NCBI GenBank assembly: GCA_025056255.1
Contig: JANWVT010000015.1
Location: 20,756-84,755, forward strand
Source of the DNA: Bernardetiaceae bacterium
GTDB taxonomy: Bacteria > Bacteroidota > Bacteroidia > Cytophagales > Thermoflexibacteraceae
DNA length: 64,000 bases
Direction of reading: 5' to 3'
Shown here: positions 32,552-41,969 of the stretch, piece after piece
How positions within the stretch are numbered: position 1 is the stretch's first letter
Layout of the letters: each line of letters starts with the position of its first letter
Program-made: the position numbers and the translations under genes
The notes under the pieces: model-generated
Told to the model about the DNA's origin: nothing
Databases searched by the model: none
What the model saw: only the letters and a program-made list of their open reading frames with translations

Positions 32552-32639
32552 AGAGGGATGGCTGAGCGGTCGAAAGCGGCGGTCTTGAAAACCGTTGTGG
32601 GGCAACCCACCGGGGGTTCGAATCCCTCTCCCTCTGCCA
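32552..32639 (+). tRNA. tRNA-Ser(TGA)
   Basis: Acceptor AGAGGGA/TCCCTCT, anticodon loop CTTGAAA, long variable arm TGTGGGGCAACCCACC, T-arm GGGGGTTCGAATCCC, CCA encoded. Confidence 0.97.
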
Positions 32640-32803
32640 AGTGCCTCAGAATAGCTTCTGAGGCACTCTTTTTATGCTTTCTCTTTTCTCAGATTATCTG
32701 CTAAAAAATAAGACAAGCATGCAGCCACGCATCCGAAAAATCCAATTTGCACCTTGCCGCTGCTTACTATTGACCAGCTAAATCATAACAAATGTTTTCG
32801 TTG

Positions 32804-32849
32804 AAAAGTGAAAACAAAGCCATAATTTGTAGGCTTACTCTTCACTTTT
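32804..32849. repeat. Imperfect long hairpin in intergenic region
   Basis: AAAAGTGAA aaca AAGCC ataatttgta GGCTT actc TTCACTTTT, nested within TGACCAG (32771) / CTGGTCA (32866). Confidence 0.5.
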
Positions 32850-33007
32850 TGTTTGTGTTTTTCCACTGGTCAGCAGTTGATTGCCGAGTTGGGTTTTTAC
32901 ATTTTCGTTAAACTAATAAGAAAACTATACCGCCTACTCTAAATTGCTCATGGGAGCGCCCCACTTAGCTGTTTGGTTTAATTATCTTTGCCCAAAAAAC
33001 ATCGGAT

Positions 33008-33895
33008 ATGTTCTCAGCAGAGGCACAAAATCAGTTTTTTGAGTCGGTACTGTTTGAAGCAACAGGCTGGGAGCATCAGATTGTAGACATGCAATTTTTA
33101 CACGGTGGCTGCATCAACAACGCTGTAAAACTACACACCAATCATGATAAATATTTTTTAAAATTCAATGAGTCAGCATCGGCGTATGATATGTTTGAAG
33201 CAGAAATGCGCGGGCTGCAACTACTTGCTGAAACAGGAGCACTTACAACGCCCCGCGTAATTCATGCCGGCAAACAACAGGGTCGCTCATATCTTTTATT
33301 GGAATTTTTTGAACCTACCCTACCACAAAGCAATTACTGGGAACAACTTGGGCACGGAATTGCTCATTTACACCGCCACCGGCAGCAACAATTTGGACTG
33401 GCTTTTAATAACTACATTGGTAGCTTGCCCCAAAACAATGAGTGGATGAGCGACGGCATCGAATTTTTTATTGAGAAGCGCTTGCGTGTACAAGCCGGCT
33501 TGGCTTATTACAATAATTTGATTGATGCTTCGTTATTAAAGCAGTTAGATGATTTGTACTACAAGCTACCCAATTTGATACCCAACACATCGGCTTCTTT
33601 GTTACATGGCGACTTGTGGGGCGGCAACATTATTACGGGGCATCGGGGTGAGCCTTGCTTGATAGACCCAGCGGTCTATTTTGGCTTCCGCGAAGCAGAA
33701 ATTGCTTATACGCAACTCTTCGGCGGGTTTGAACAGCGCTTCTACGATGCCTACCGAGAAGTGATGCCTTTGGAAAGTGGTTTTCGCGAGCGGGTACCCC
33801 TCTACAACCTCTACCCCTTGTTGGTACACTTAAATTTGTTTGGAGAAAGTTATCTGAGTGGCATCCGACAGACGCTCCGACGTTTTTTAGACTGA
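33008..33895 (+). CDS. Fructosamine kinase family protein
   Basis: GGCINNAVKLHT, LLHGDLWGGNII, LIDPAVYFGFREAEIAYTQLFGGF; TATCTTTG -7 box at 32983. Confidence 0.93.
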   Translation: MFSAEAQNQFFESVLFEATGWEHQIVDMQFLHGGCINNAVKLHTNHDKYFLKFNESASAYDMFEAEMRGLQLLAETGALTTPRVIHAGKQQGRSYLLLEFFEPTLPQSNYWEQLGHGIAHLHRHRQQQFGLAFNNYIGSLPQNNEWMSDGIEFFIEKRLRVQAGLAYYNNLIDASLLKQLDDLYYKLPNLIPNTSASLLHGDLWGGNIITGHRGEPCLIDPAVYFGFREAEIAYTQLFGGFEQRFYDAYREVMPLESGFRERVPLYNLYPLLVHLNLFGESYLSGIRQTLRRFLD

Positions 33896-34033
33896 TTTAC
33901 ACGCAAGTAGAGGAAGCAAAAGGTATTGGGAGCAGGCATCATACAATCATCGGCAAATGCAACTTTACCGGCTGCTTAGCATGCCTTCAAACCATGCTAT
34001 TGAGTGTTGAACAGCATATTTTGAACGCTTACA

Positions 34034-34789
34034 ATGGGACAACAATTGCAACGCTTCTATCGGGAAGCTACAGAACTGGGAGGCATTCCTGCCCGTACCA
34101 AACTTTCTATGCTCACCAAAATATCTTCCATAGAGGCAACTATTATGGAAGATAAGCCAGAAATTGTGTCATCTTTTGAAAAAGCCATGCAACTAATTCG
34201 CAAAGAATTTGCAAAGTCGCCAGAAGGACGCATGGCAGATGCTTTGCCGCCAAGCACTTCTACTACTGTACAGACAGATAACCGCAGAAATATCGGGCTG
34301 CTTAGCGATTTCTTTGCCCAAAGGGCGCTGTATTTGCGCAATACTGATTTGCTATTTTATCGCATGACTGAGTTGCTTGCCCAAACCATGAATGTAGAGC
34401 GTGCTGGCATATGGTTATTCACCGAAGACAAATCGGCTATTGTTTGCCGCGATTTGTTCACCAAGTCCAACTCACAGCATACAGCCGGTATGCGGCTTGA
34501 AGCCAAGATGTTTCCGCGCTACTTTGCCACTATCCGAACAGAGCGCACCTTAGCAGCCAACAATGCCCATGTGCATCCCGGCACGAGCGAGTTTAGTGAA
34601 ATTTACCTCAAACCACTGGGAATCAACTCAATGATAGATGTTCCAATTTGGGTTAATGGCGAAATGGTAGGCGTGTTGTGCCATGAACACGTAGGAATGC
34701 CACGTATTTGGACTGCAGAAGAAGAGCAAACCGCATACTTGATGGCAAATGTTTTAGCTACCTTTATGGAGCTAAATCAATTCGCATGA
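34034..34789 (+). CDS. GAF-domain protein
   Basis: RAGIWLFTEDKSAIVCRDLF...INSMIDVPIWVNGEMVGVLCHEHVGMPRIWTAEEEQ. Confidence 0.8.
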   Translation: MGQQLQRFYREATELGGIPARTKLSMLTKISSIEATIMEDKPEIVSSFEKAMQLIRKEFAKSPEGRMADALPPSTSTTVQTDNRRNIGLLSDFFAQRALYLRNTDLLFYRMTELLAQTMNVERAGIWLFTEDKSAIVCRDLFTKSNSQHTAGMRLEAKMFPRYFATIRTERTLAANNAHVHPGTSEFSEIYLKPLGINSMIDVPIWVNGEMVGVLCHEHVGMPRIWTAEEEQTAYLMANVLATFMELNQFA

Positions 34790-35745
34790 GTTTCAGCAAT
34801 CGAATCACCCAACTATTAGGCATTCGCTACCCTATCATCCAAGCGGGTATGGTATGGTGCAGTGGTTGGCGCTTAGCGTCAGCTGTTGCCAATGCAGGCG
34901 GATTAGGCATTATTGGGGCAGGTTCTATGTATCCAGGAGTGCTTCGGGAACACATCCGCAAGTGCAGAGCTGCTTTGCAGCCCGGTGCCAAGTTTGCAGT
35001 AAATGTGCCTTTACTCTATCCAGATATAGACCAGCACATGGCAATTATCAAAGAGGAAAAAGTGCCCATTGTATTTACCTCGGCAGGCAATCCGGCTACA
35101 TGGACAGCCTATTTGAAAGAGGCGGGAATTTGCGTGGTGCATGTGGTTAGTAGTGTAAAGTTTGCGCGGAAAGCCGAACAAGCAGGAGTAGATGCAGTAG
35201 TAGCCGAAGGCTTTGAAGCCGGCGGTCACAATGGGCGCGAAGAAACCACTACAATGTGCTTGATTCCAATGGTGCGGCAAGCAGTTAGTCTTCCGCTAAT
35301 TGCAGCAGGCGGCATTGCCACAGGCGCTGCTATGCTTGCAGCTTTTGCATTAGGCGCCGAAGGAGTACAAATAGGTACTCGCTTTGCTCTTTCCGAAGAG
35401 TCTTCGGCTCATCCTGCTTTTAAAGCAAGGGCGCTAGCGCTTCCAGAAGGTGGTACAGAACTAGTCCTCAAACAGTTAGCACCTGTCCGGCTCATTAAAA
35501 ACGAATTTTACCAGCAAGTAAAACAAGCAGAATTGCAAGGAGCCAGCATAGAAGAATTGCGCAATTTGCTTGGTAGAGGACGTGCCAAAAAAGGCATTTT
35601 CGAAGGAGATATGGCAGAAGGAGAGTTGGAAATAGGACAAGTAGCTTCGTTAGTAACAAACATCTTACCAGCAGCCCAAATTGTAGAGCAAATTTGGCAA
35701 GAGTTCCAGCAAGAACTCGCTCGCCTTAGAGATTTGCCTGTGTAA
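34786..35745 (+). CDS. Nitronate monooxygenase / FabK-like flavoprotein
   Basis: YPIIQAGM, VNVPLLYPDI, VAEGFEAGGHNGREETT, AAGGIATGAAMLAAFALGAEGVQIGTRF; ATGA overlap fixes start at 34786. Confidence 0.9.
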   Translation: MSFSNRITQLLGIRYPIIQAGMVWCSGWRLASAVANAGGLGIIGAGSMYPGVLREHIRKCRAALQPGAKFAVNVPLLYPDIDQHMAIIKEEKVPIVFTSAGNPATWTAYLKEAGICVVHVVSSVKFARKAEQAGVDAVVAEGFEAGGHNGREETTTMCLIPMVRQAVSLPLIAAGGIATGAAMLAAFALGAEGVQIGTRFALSEESSAHPAFKARALALPEGGTELVLKQLAPVRLIKNEFYQQVKQAELQGASIEELRNLLGRGRAKKGIFEGDMAEGELEIGQVASLVTNILPAAQIVEQIWQEFQQELARLRDLPV

Positions 35746-35801
35746 ACTTTTTTTACAGTGAATTTTCCTCGGATAAGTAATCAGTGTAATTGCCTCCATA
35801 T

Positions 35802-35974
35802 AGTAGTGGTTTAGGTTTTTATAAGGTTCACCTTGCCAAACGCGTACTCATGAAGGTAAACTTGCCGTTGTTCGTGTCCTTACGGAGCACCCTGCCGCCA
35901 GTAAGGACGTACGTTATGGCATACCGGGGTGTTTTTTAGCTGTAAAAGCTAAACATACTCTAAAACATTCACCT
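35802..35974. repeat. Copy D of dispersed intergenic repeat
   Basis: agtagtggtttaggtttttataaggt, ttgccgttgttcgtgtcctt, gtgttttttagctgt, ctaaacatactctaaaacattc; contains GTCCTTAC/GTAAGGAC inverted repeat (35876/35901). Confidence 0.6.
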
Positions 35975-36216
35975 GTTTTTCCCATTTTGATATTTGGCTT
36001 GCCATAAGTCATAAAACAGTTCCCTTCGTTCTACTACGTTCACTGCAAATTGATGCTACAATAACAGGATTGCCATGCTTCCAACTCAGAAGCACTCAAA
36101 TAGAAGTTCATTCAGCGACAAGCAAAACGAATGTTGATTTTTTTGCAAAAAATAAGTCAAACAAAAACCTCACAAGATTTTATGAAAACTTTGTTTGACA
36201 TAGCCAACATAGCTAA

Positions 36217-36597
36217 TTATTTTTTTATGACTTTTTTCAGCAAGCGTGTTTTTCTTTCATCGAAGAGAGTGGCGTAATGTGGTGCATTGTAGTAGGGTGG
36301 AACAGAAAGTATTGCAGCCTCCTTTTTAAGATAAAATGAGTGTATGAGCCGATAAACTTCATCGGGAAAGTATTCTGCTGCATGCTGCTTCACTACTTGG
36401 ACAATAGAATCTGCCCAGCGGATTTTTGGCGTGTAATAAATAGCTAACAGCGAGTCTTGCGATACAAAATAGCTAATTTGCGTTTGTGCAAAATTGTAAA
36501 AAGGCATCGCTAAGTATATAAGTAGTCCCAATAACAACCTCATACCACTGTAATAACTGCTCAATTTCCTTAAAGATCTTTGCATTTTCATTTCCAT
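36217..36597 (-). CDS. Hypothetical exported protein
   Basis: Hydrophobic signal (LLLGLLIYLAMPFYNFAQ); start likely MEMKMQ or MKMQ. Confidence 0.45.
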   Translation of the reverse strand: MEMKMQRSLRKLSSYYSGMRLLLGLLIYLAMPFYNFAQTQISYFVSQDSLLAIYYTPKIRWADSIVQVVKQHAAEYFPDEVYRLIHSFYLKKEAAILSVPPYYNAPHYATLFDERKTRLLKKVIKK

Positions 36598-36777
36598 ATT
36601 GAGAATGGGCAAACTTTCACCAGTGAACAAATTATTTCCTCCCGTTCAATTATATTGAGAGAAATGATGCAAAACAAAAAAATCAATTTGTTTTAGCCGC
36701 AAATATTTTTCAGATAGCTACCTTATATGCTGCTCGTGTTAATTTCCGCCTCCGGAGAAACAAACAAAGCAAATAAG

Positions 36778-38268
36778 CTATTTTCTGGCTTCTGCCAATG
36801 AGGCGGCAAACTCCTGATTGTCAGGTTTTAACCGAACGGCATTCTCAAAGGCTTGCAGCGCTTCTTGTTTTTTTCCTTCTTTGAGCAATACTAATCCCAA
36901 AGTATGATAAGCAGCCGCATTTTCAGGGTCTAATGCCAGCGATTTTCGGGCATCTTCCTGTGCTTTAACAAGCTCGCCGAGCTGGTAGCGAGCAATAGCG
37001 CGATTGTTGTAGGCGTAAGCAAAATTAGGCTCTAAACTAATGGCTTGGTCGAAGTCTTTGATAGCCTCTGCATATTTTTTCATCTGATTGAGCAAATAAC
37101 CACGATTATTGAAAAAATCGGCTTGAGTATTGTCTAAACTAATGGCTTTGTTGTAGTCTTTCAGGGCATCTTCTAATTTGCCAAGTCCGCGCAGCGTACG
37201 TCCGCGCAGGTCGTAGGCATAAGCGTTGGCTGTATGTACTTCCAACACTTTGTTGAGGTCGGCGAGGGCTTCATCAAGTTTTCCTGTGGAGCGGTATAAG
37301 GCAGCACGGTCTAATAGGGCTTGAAAGTTATTAGGTTGTTGTGTTAATGCAGCGGTGTAGTCAGCAATGGCTGCGGAAAAGTTGCGGTCGGAGCGATGGG
37401 CTTTGGCACGCAACAGCAGTATATTTGTTGCTTTGGGCTGAAGGCTCAGCATTTTATTGTAATCTTTAATAGCTTCTTTAAATTGTCCTGTTGCTACCAA
37501 AATAGCAGCCCTTGCTTGCAAAGCAGAGAGGTCGTTAGGGGCAAGTTGGAGGTAAGAGGAGTAGTCGGGAAGCGCTTCGGCAGGTCCTTTGGTATTAGCT
37601 TTCAGCTCGGCGCGATACAGATATGCCATTTTTTCCTGTGGATTGAGTGCGATAGCTTTGTCAAAATCTTGGATAGCAGCGTCGTAATCATTTTCAGAAC
37701 TGAACAGCAACCCGCGCCGCACATAAGCTGTTGCAAACTGAGGCGAAATACTAATCAGCTTGGTATAGTTTTGTTTAGCTGCTTCAAACTCTTTGGCAGC
37801 TTCTAAGCATATGCCACGATTGATGTATGCTCTTTGAAGCGCTTCTATGTTGCGCTGAGCAGAGGCAATTGAAATGAAGGTGTTGTAGTGTTTAACTGCT
37901 TCTTTATAGCGCTTTAAGCCGAAGTTGGCATTACCTGCATTAAAATGATAGGTGGGCGTGTAGTCCGTCTCTATTTTGCGCTTTTGTCGTTCTTGTTCAA
38001 AATTTGCTAGCGCCTTGTTGTAGTCTGCCAGTGCTTCTTCGTACTTACCGAGCCGCTCGTAGGCAATTCCGCGACTGTTGTAAACAATAAAATTATCTTT
38101 GAGCTTGAGCGATTGCGTATAACTAGCAATAGCAGCCTCATATTTTCCAGCGCGCATGAGGCGCTCGCCTTCGTCAAAGTAGAAACGAGTTTTAGGTTGT
38201 GCATAGGTGCAAAGGTACATGGCAAGGCTGATAACACTCACAAACAGTTTTTTCTGCATAAAGTCCAC
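36778..38268 (-). CDS. TPR-repeat exported protein
   Basis: Multiple tandem TPRs (e.g. AYNNRAIARYQLGELVKAQEDARKSLALDPENAAAYHTLGLVLL); signal peptide. Confidence 0.92.
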   Translation of the reverse strand: MDFMQKKLFVSVISLAMYLCTYAQPKTRFYFDEGERLMRAGKYEAAIASYTQSLKLKDNFIVYNSRGIAYERLGKYEEALADYNKALANFEQERQKRKIETDYTPTYHFNAGNANFGLKRYKEAVKHYNTFISIASAQRNIEALQRAYINRGICLEAAKEFEAAKQNYTKLISISPQFATAYVRRGLLFSSENDYDAAIQDFDKAIALNPQEKMAYLYRAELKANTKGPAEALPDYSSYLQLAPNDLSALQARAAILVATGQFKEAIKDYNKMLSLQPKATNILLLRAKAHRSDRNFSAAIADYTAALTQQPNNFQALLDRAALYRSTGKLDEALADLNKVLEVHTANAYAYDLRGRTLRGLGKLEDALKDYNKAISLDNTQADFFNNRGYLLNQMKKYAEAIKDFDQAISLEPNFAYAYNNRAIARYQLGELVKAQEDARKSLALDPENAAAYHTLGLVLLKEGKKQEALQAFENAVRLKPDNQEFAASLAEARK

Positions 38269-38314
38269 TGAATTTTACTCTGATAAAAACTTCTGAAAAT
38301 ATTGTTCCAATTTT

Positions 38315-38977
38315 TTAAATAAAACACCTAAGCCGGAACTCGTCGAAATAGCGGTTGAATTCATCCTGAGCATCAGCAGGATTGGCAATGTCTTTGAAAG
38401 TGGAAACACCTCGTTTGTAGCGCACCAAGTTGGAAAGTGTAGAATAAAAAATTTCCAGCCCGCCAATACCAGCCAGTTTGGAAAGATGTTTGTACTCAAT
38501 ACTTTGGTCTTGCTTGTTAATAACACCAAATACTTCCAAAGGCTTCAAAGGGCGCTCTTTCTTCAACTCAGGCAATTGCTCTAAGAAAGCAGTAGTAGCA
38601 TTGATGTCTAATTGACTGGCTACAATAGGTACAATCAGAATGTCGGATGCCATAATGCTGTAATAAATAGTAGGGTCGGTAATTCTTCCCGGTGGCAAGT
38701 CCATAAAAATTAAATCATATTTTCGCTTAGCAAGCGTCAGTACTTTATCAAAATAATCTTGTGGGTTGGCTTGTTGCCAGTTGATTGCAAACACATCGAA
38801 AGACTTGGGGTTATTTTCTTGTAAAAAGATTTGTTTAATAGATAGTTGAGGGTCTGAGTCTATCACAAGTAGCTTTTTATCGGTGCGGTTATGGATAGCA
38901 GCAGCAGTGAGCATCAATAAGGTTGTTTTGCCCGACCCGCCCTTTAAGGTTACAAACGAAATCACTTTGGTACTCAT
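38315..38977 (-). CDS. ParA/MinD-like deviant Walker ATPase
   Basis: MSTKVISFVTLKGGSGKTTLL, LLVIDSDPQLS, YDLIFMDLPPG; start 38977 rather than ORF-track Met. Confidence 0.88.
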   Translation of the reverse strand: MSTKVISFVTLKGGSGKTTLLMLTAAAIHNRTDKKLLVIDSDPQLSIKQIFLQENNPKSFDVFAINWQQANPQDYFDKVLTLAKRKYDLIFMDLPPGRITDPTIYYSIMASDILIVPIVASQLDINATTAFLEQLPELKKERPLKPLEVFGVINKQDQSIEYKHLSKLAGIGGLEIFYSTLSNLVRYKRGVSTFKDIANPADAQDEFNRYFDEFRLRCFI

Positions 38978-39080
38978 GCCATTAGTGGATATTTCTGCTT
39001 GGGTTGATTTGTGTGCAAGGTTACTAAAAAGATTTGATGCTACATATGTAAACAAAGTTGCGCATAAAATGCTTGGTTGT

Positions 39081-40469
39081 ATGAAAAGGAGCAAATATTT
39101 TTTACTTGCAACAGCAGCTTGCCTGTGGAGCATAGCCTCTGCTCAAACACACGATTGGCAGCAATGGTGCCACTCTATCAAACAGCAATTTCCCGATGAA
39201 CAAAAACGAGCATATGCCATTTATCACTGGATTACGCGCAATATTCGCTACGACTGGGAGGCGTTTTATGCTGCACAACCTACTGACCAAAGCCCGACAG
39301 CGGTTTTACAAAGTGGCAAAGCCCTTTGCGAAGGATTTGCTACTTTGTTCCACTCATTTGCCAGTCAAGCTGGGCTACGCTGTCACAAAGTTATAGGCAT
39401 ATCCAAAGGTGTGCATTATCAGCCAGGTAGCCCACTCAACATTCCTGACCATGTGTGGAATGTGGTGCACATACATGGTAAATGGCAGTTAGTAGATGTC
39501 ACTTGGGGTGCGGGCGATGGCATTCATCAGCAACCCAACGACACCTATTTTATGATAGCCCCCGAAATGCTCATCTTTACTCACTTTCCCGAAGAAGAGC
39601 GCTGGCAACTTTTGGAAAAGCCCCTCACGCTGTATCAATTTGAACGCAAGCCTATTACATATCCACTTTTTACCGAGTTACGACCCGAGTTGCTCTACAA
39701 TGCTCGCGAGCTCATTATTCCAACCTCTTGCGATAGCGTAGAGCTACGCCTGAGAACTTCCCCAGAAGCAATCTTAATAGCAGCACTCACCGATGCACAT
39801 CAACAAAAACGCATTATCAAGGAAGGTATTGGCAACAGACTGGGCATAGTGAACATACGCATTAATGGCTTACAACGCGGACAAAGCTATCGGTTAGATA
39901 TATTCGCTGCTGCCGACAGTCGTAGCCGTGAACTACGCCAACTACTTACTTATTTCATTGCCTACGACAGCAAAATGAAATACACAACGCAGCCCAACAG
40001 CCACTTACGACCTGATAGCCTAACCCAAATGCCTACCGGATTTGTAATGAACTACATCATGCTACAACAACAGAAAGATTATGTAGGCGCCTTGGATTTG
40101 CTCTACGAATACATGCCTCGCTACAGCAAGAATGTATGGCTACAAACCTCTATTGGAGAAAACTTGGAAAAAATTGGACGTATAGAAGAAGCAGAACGCG
40201 CCTACTTGCAGGCAATTCAGCTGCAACACAATAACTACCGTGCCAACTATGCACTGGGCACGTTGTACTATAACCGCGCTTTTCAGGTAAAAGAATCTTT
40301 CAGTAGCATGAAGCCTGAAGCACAACAAGCCAACGCCGACCAAATGATGCACCAGATTCGCCAGTGGCTCACTAAGGCAAAACCCTACCTTCAAACTGCC
40401 TACCAACAGCGCCCCGACAACGAAAAACTCGCACAGGTAATTAAACAAATTCAGCAAATTTTGAAATAA
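39081..40469 (+). CDS. Exported transglutaminase-like protein with C-terminal TPRs
   Basis: Signal MKRSKYFLLATAACLWSIASAQ; SGKALCEGFATLF (Cys), DHVWNVV (His), LVDVTWGAGD (Asp). Confidence 0.88.
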   Translation: MKRSKYFLLATAACLWSIASAQTHDWQQWCHSIKQQFPDEQKRAYAIYHWITRNIRYDWEAFYAAQPTDQSPTAVLQSGKALCEGFATLFHSFASQAGLRCHKVIGISKGVHYQPGSPLNIPDHVWNVVHIHGKWQLVDVTWGAGDGIHQQPNDTYFMIAPEMLIFTHFPEEERWQLLEKPLTLYQFERKPITYPLFTELRPELLYNARELIIPTSCDSVELRLRTSPEAILIAALTDAHQQKRIIKEGIGNRLGIVNIRINGLQRGQSYRLDIFAAADSRSRELRQLLTYFIAYDSKMKYTTQPNSHLRPDSLTQMPTGFVMNYIMLQQQKDYVGALDLLYEYMPRYSKNVWLQTSIGENLEKIGRIEEAERAYLQAIQLQHNNYRANYALGTLYYNRAFQVKESFSSMKPEAQQANADQMMHQIRQWLTKAKPYLQTAYQQRPDNEKLAQVIKQIQQILK

Positions 40470-40707
40470 AAAACACTATCACACGCATCTAAGGTTCGAT
40501 AGACGAATTGTTTGCCCAAAAGACAACAAGCCTGCCAGCCTCCATATGCATGCATAGTGCATATCTAAGTCGTTGCTTGCGAGCACGATAAACTCAGTAG
40601 GGTTCGGAAAGACAGAAAAATGCCTATTGCGTTTGCTAAACACAAGTTAGCAGAAGAAGAACTTTTATTGTTAGATTTGAAGCCAACATAAGGAAACTAC
40701 TTGCTGC

Positions 40708-41433
40708 ATGAACAGTGTTATTGTTACTGGCTCCTCGGGAAGAATTGGCTCAGAAATCTGCCGTTTGTTTAAACAAGAAGGTTTTTTTACGATTGGCTTA
40801 GACCGTCAGCCCAAACAAAATACTGATATTCATATTCAAACCGACCTCAACCGATTCTGTACCGACCCAAACTACAGAAAAACATTGATACTACAACTAA
40901 GCAGCGTTATCAGCAAATACCCGCTCAAGTGCTTAGTAAACAATGCTGCTGAGCAATTGCTCAATAAAACTGATGACATTACCCCAGAACAATGGCAAAC
41001 TACCCTAAACGTTAACCTAACTGCTCCTTTTTTACTCATTCAACTCTGCCTGCCTTACTTAGAGGCTACTAAGGGCTCCGTTGTCAACGTAGCAAGTATT
41101 CACCAACAGCTTACTAAGCCTCGATTTGTAGCTTATGCCACCAGTAAGTCGGCTTTAGTAGGGCTCACCAAAGCCTTAGCCGTAGATTTGGCAGGTAGAA
41201 TCCGAGTGAACGCCATCAGCCCTGCTGCCATAGAAACGCCTATGTTGCGAGCAGGCTTTCCCAACCCCGACGACTACCGCAAACTCAACGAAATACATCC
41301 AGTAGGGCGCATTGGGCAACCTGAGGAAGTAGCCGAAGTAGCCATATTTCTGGCTTCCGACAAAGCAGGATTTATCAACGGTGCCAATATCCAAATTGAT
41401 GGCGGTATTAGTGGTGTTTTAAAAGATTTATAA
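40708..41433 (+). CDS. Short-chain dehydrogenase/reductase
   Basis: VTGSSGRIGSEI, VNNAAEQ, YATSKSALVGLTKALAVDLA, GGISG C-terminus. Confidence 0.94.
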   Translation: MNSVIVTGSSGRIGSEICRLFKQEGFFTIGLDRQPKQNTDIHIQTDLNRFCTDPNYRKTLILQLSSVISKYPLKCLVNNAAEQLLNKTDDITPEQWQTTLNVNLTAPFLLIQLCLPYLEATKGSVVNVASIHQQLTKPRFVAYATSKSALVGLTKALAVDLAGRIRVNAISPAAIETPMLRAGFPNPDDYRKLNEIHPVGRIGQPEEVAEVAIFLASDKAGFINGANIQIDGGISGVLKDL

Positions 41434-41457
41434 TTTTCTGTTCAAAGCAATACTCTG

Positions 41458-41874
41458 ATGATGAAACAAATAGATGCATATCCGCATACAGTTGTTTGGT
41501 ATGACGATGCGCAGCGATTTATGAAATGCGAACGATTTTGTAAAGCAGAGGAGTTCATTTGGGATGCCGACTACAAAGACCAAATGATGCGCTTAGTTGC
41601 ATTAGTCCAAGAAAAACAACCCTTGTATATTTTAATGGATTTGCGCCAATTTTTTTATCCGGTCAATCCTGAGCAGCAGCAGTGGATCAATGAAAAAGTA
41701 ATACCTCCTATTTTAGCTACGGGGGTTTTAAAGGGCGCCTTTGTACTGCCAACAGACATAATAGCAGCACTTTCTATAGAGCAAATTTATGATACCGAAG
41801 CGGCTGCCTCGCTACCAGTGCGCATGTTTACCAACTACCAAAAGGCACTTGATTGGTTAGGTGTTCAAGAGTAG
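41458..41874 (+). CDS. STAS/SpoIIAA-like hypothetical protein
   Basis: 138 aa alpha/beta pattern, PLYILMDLRQF. Confidence 0.5.
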   Translation: MMKQIDAYPHTVVWYDDAQRFMKCERFCKAEEFIWDADYKDQMMRLVALVQEKQPLYILMDLRQFFYPVNPEQQQWINEKVIPPILATGVLKGAFVLPTDIIAALSIEQIYDTEAAASLPVRMFTNYQKALDWLGVQE

Positions 41875-41969
41875 CACAATGTAGTTTTTTGAAAGAAAAT
41901 GTAAATCTTACCAAAAAACATTAGTTTTGCCTCATCATATCACCTTCTACATATATTTACTTTACTTGC

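Noticed and set aside
40546-40566. atatgcatgcatagtgcatat palindromic stretch between the transglutaminase and SDR genes
   Set aside because: Short low-complexity ATGCAT repeats; no terminator tail or second copy in the window
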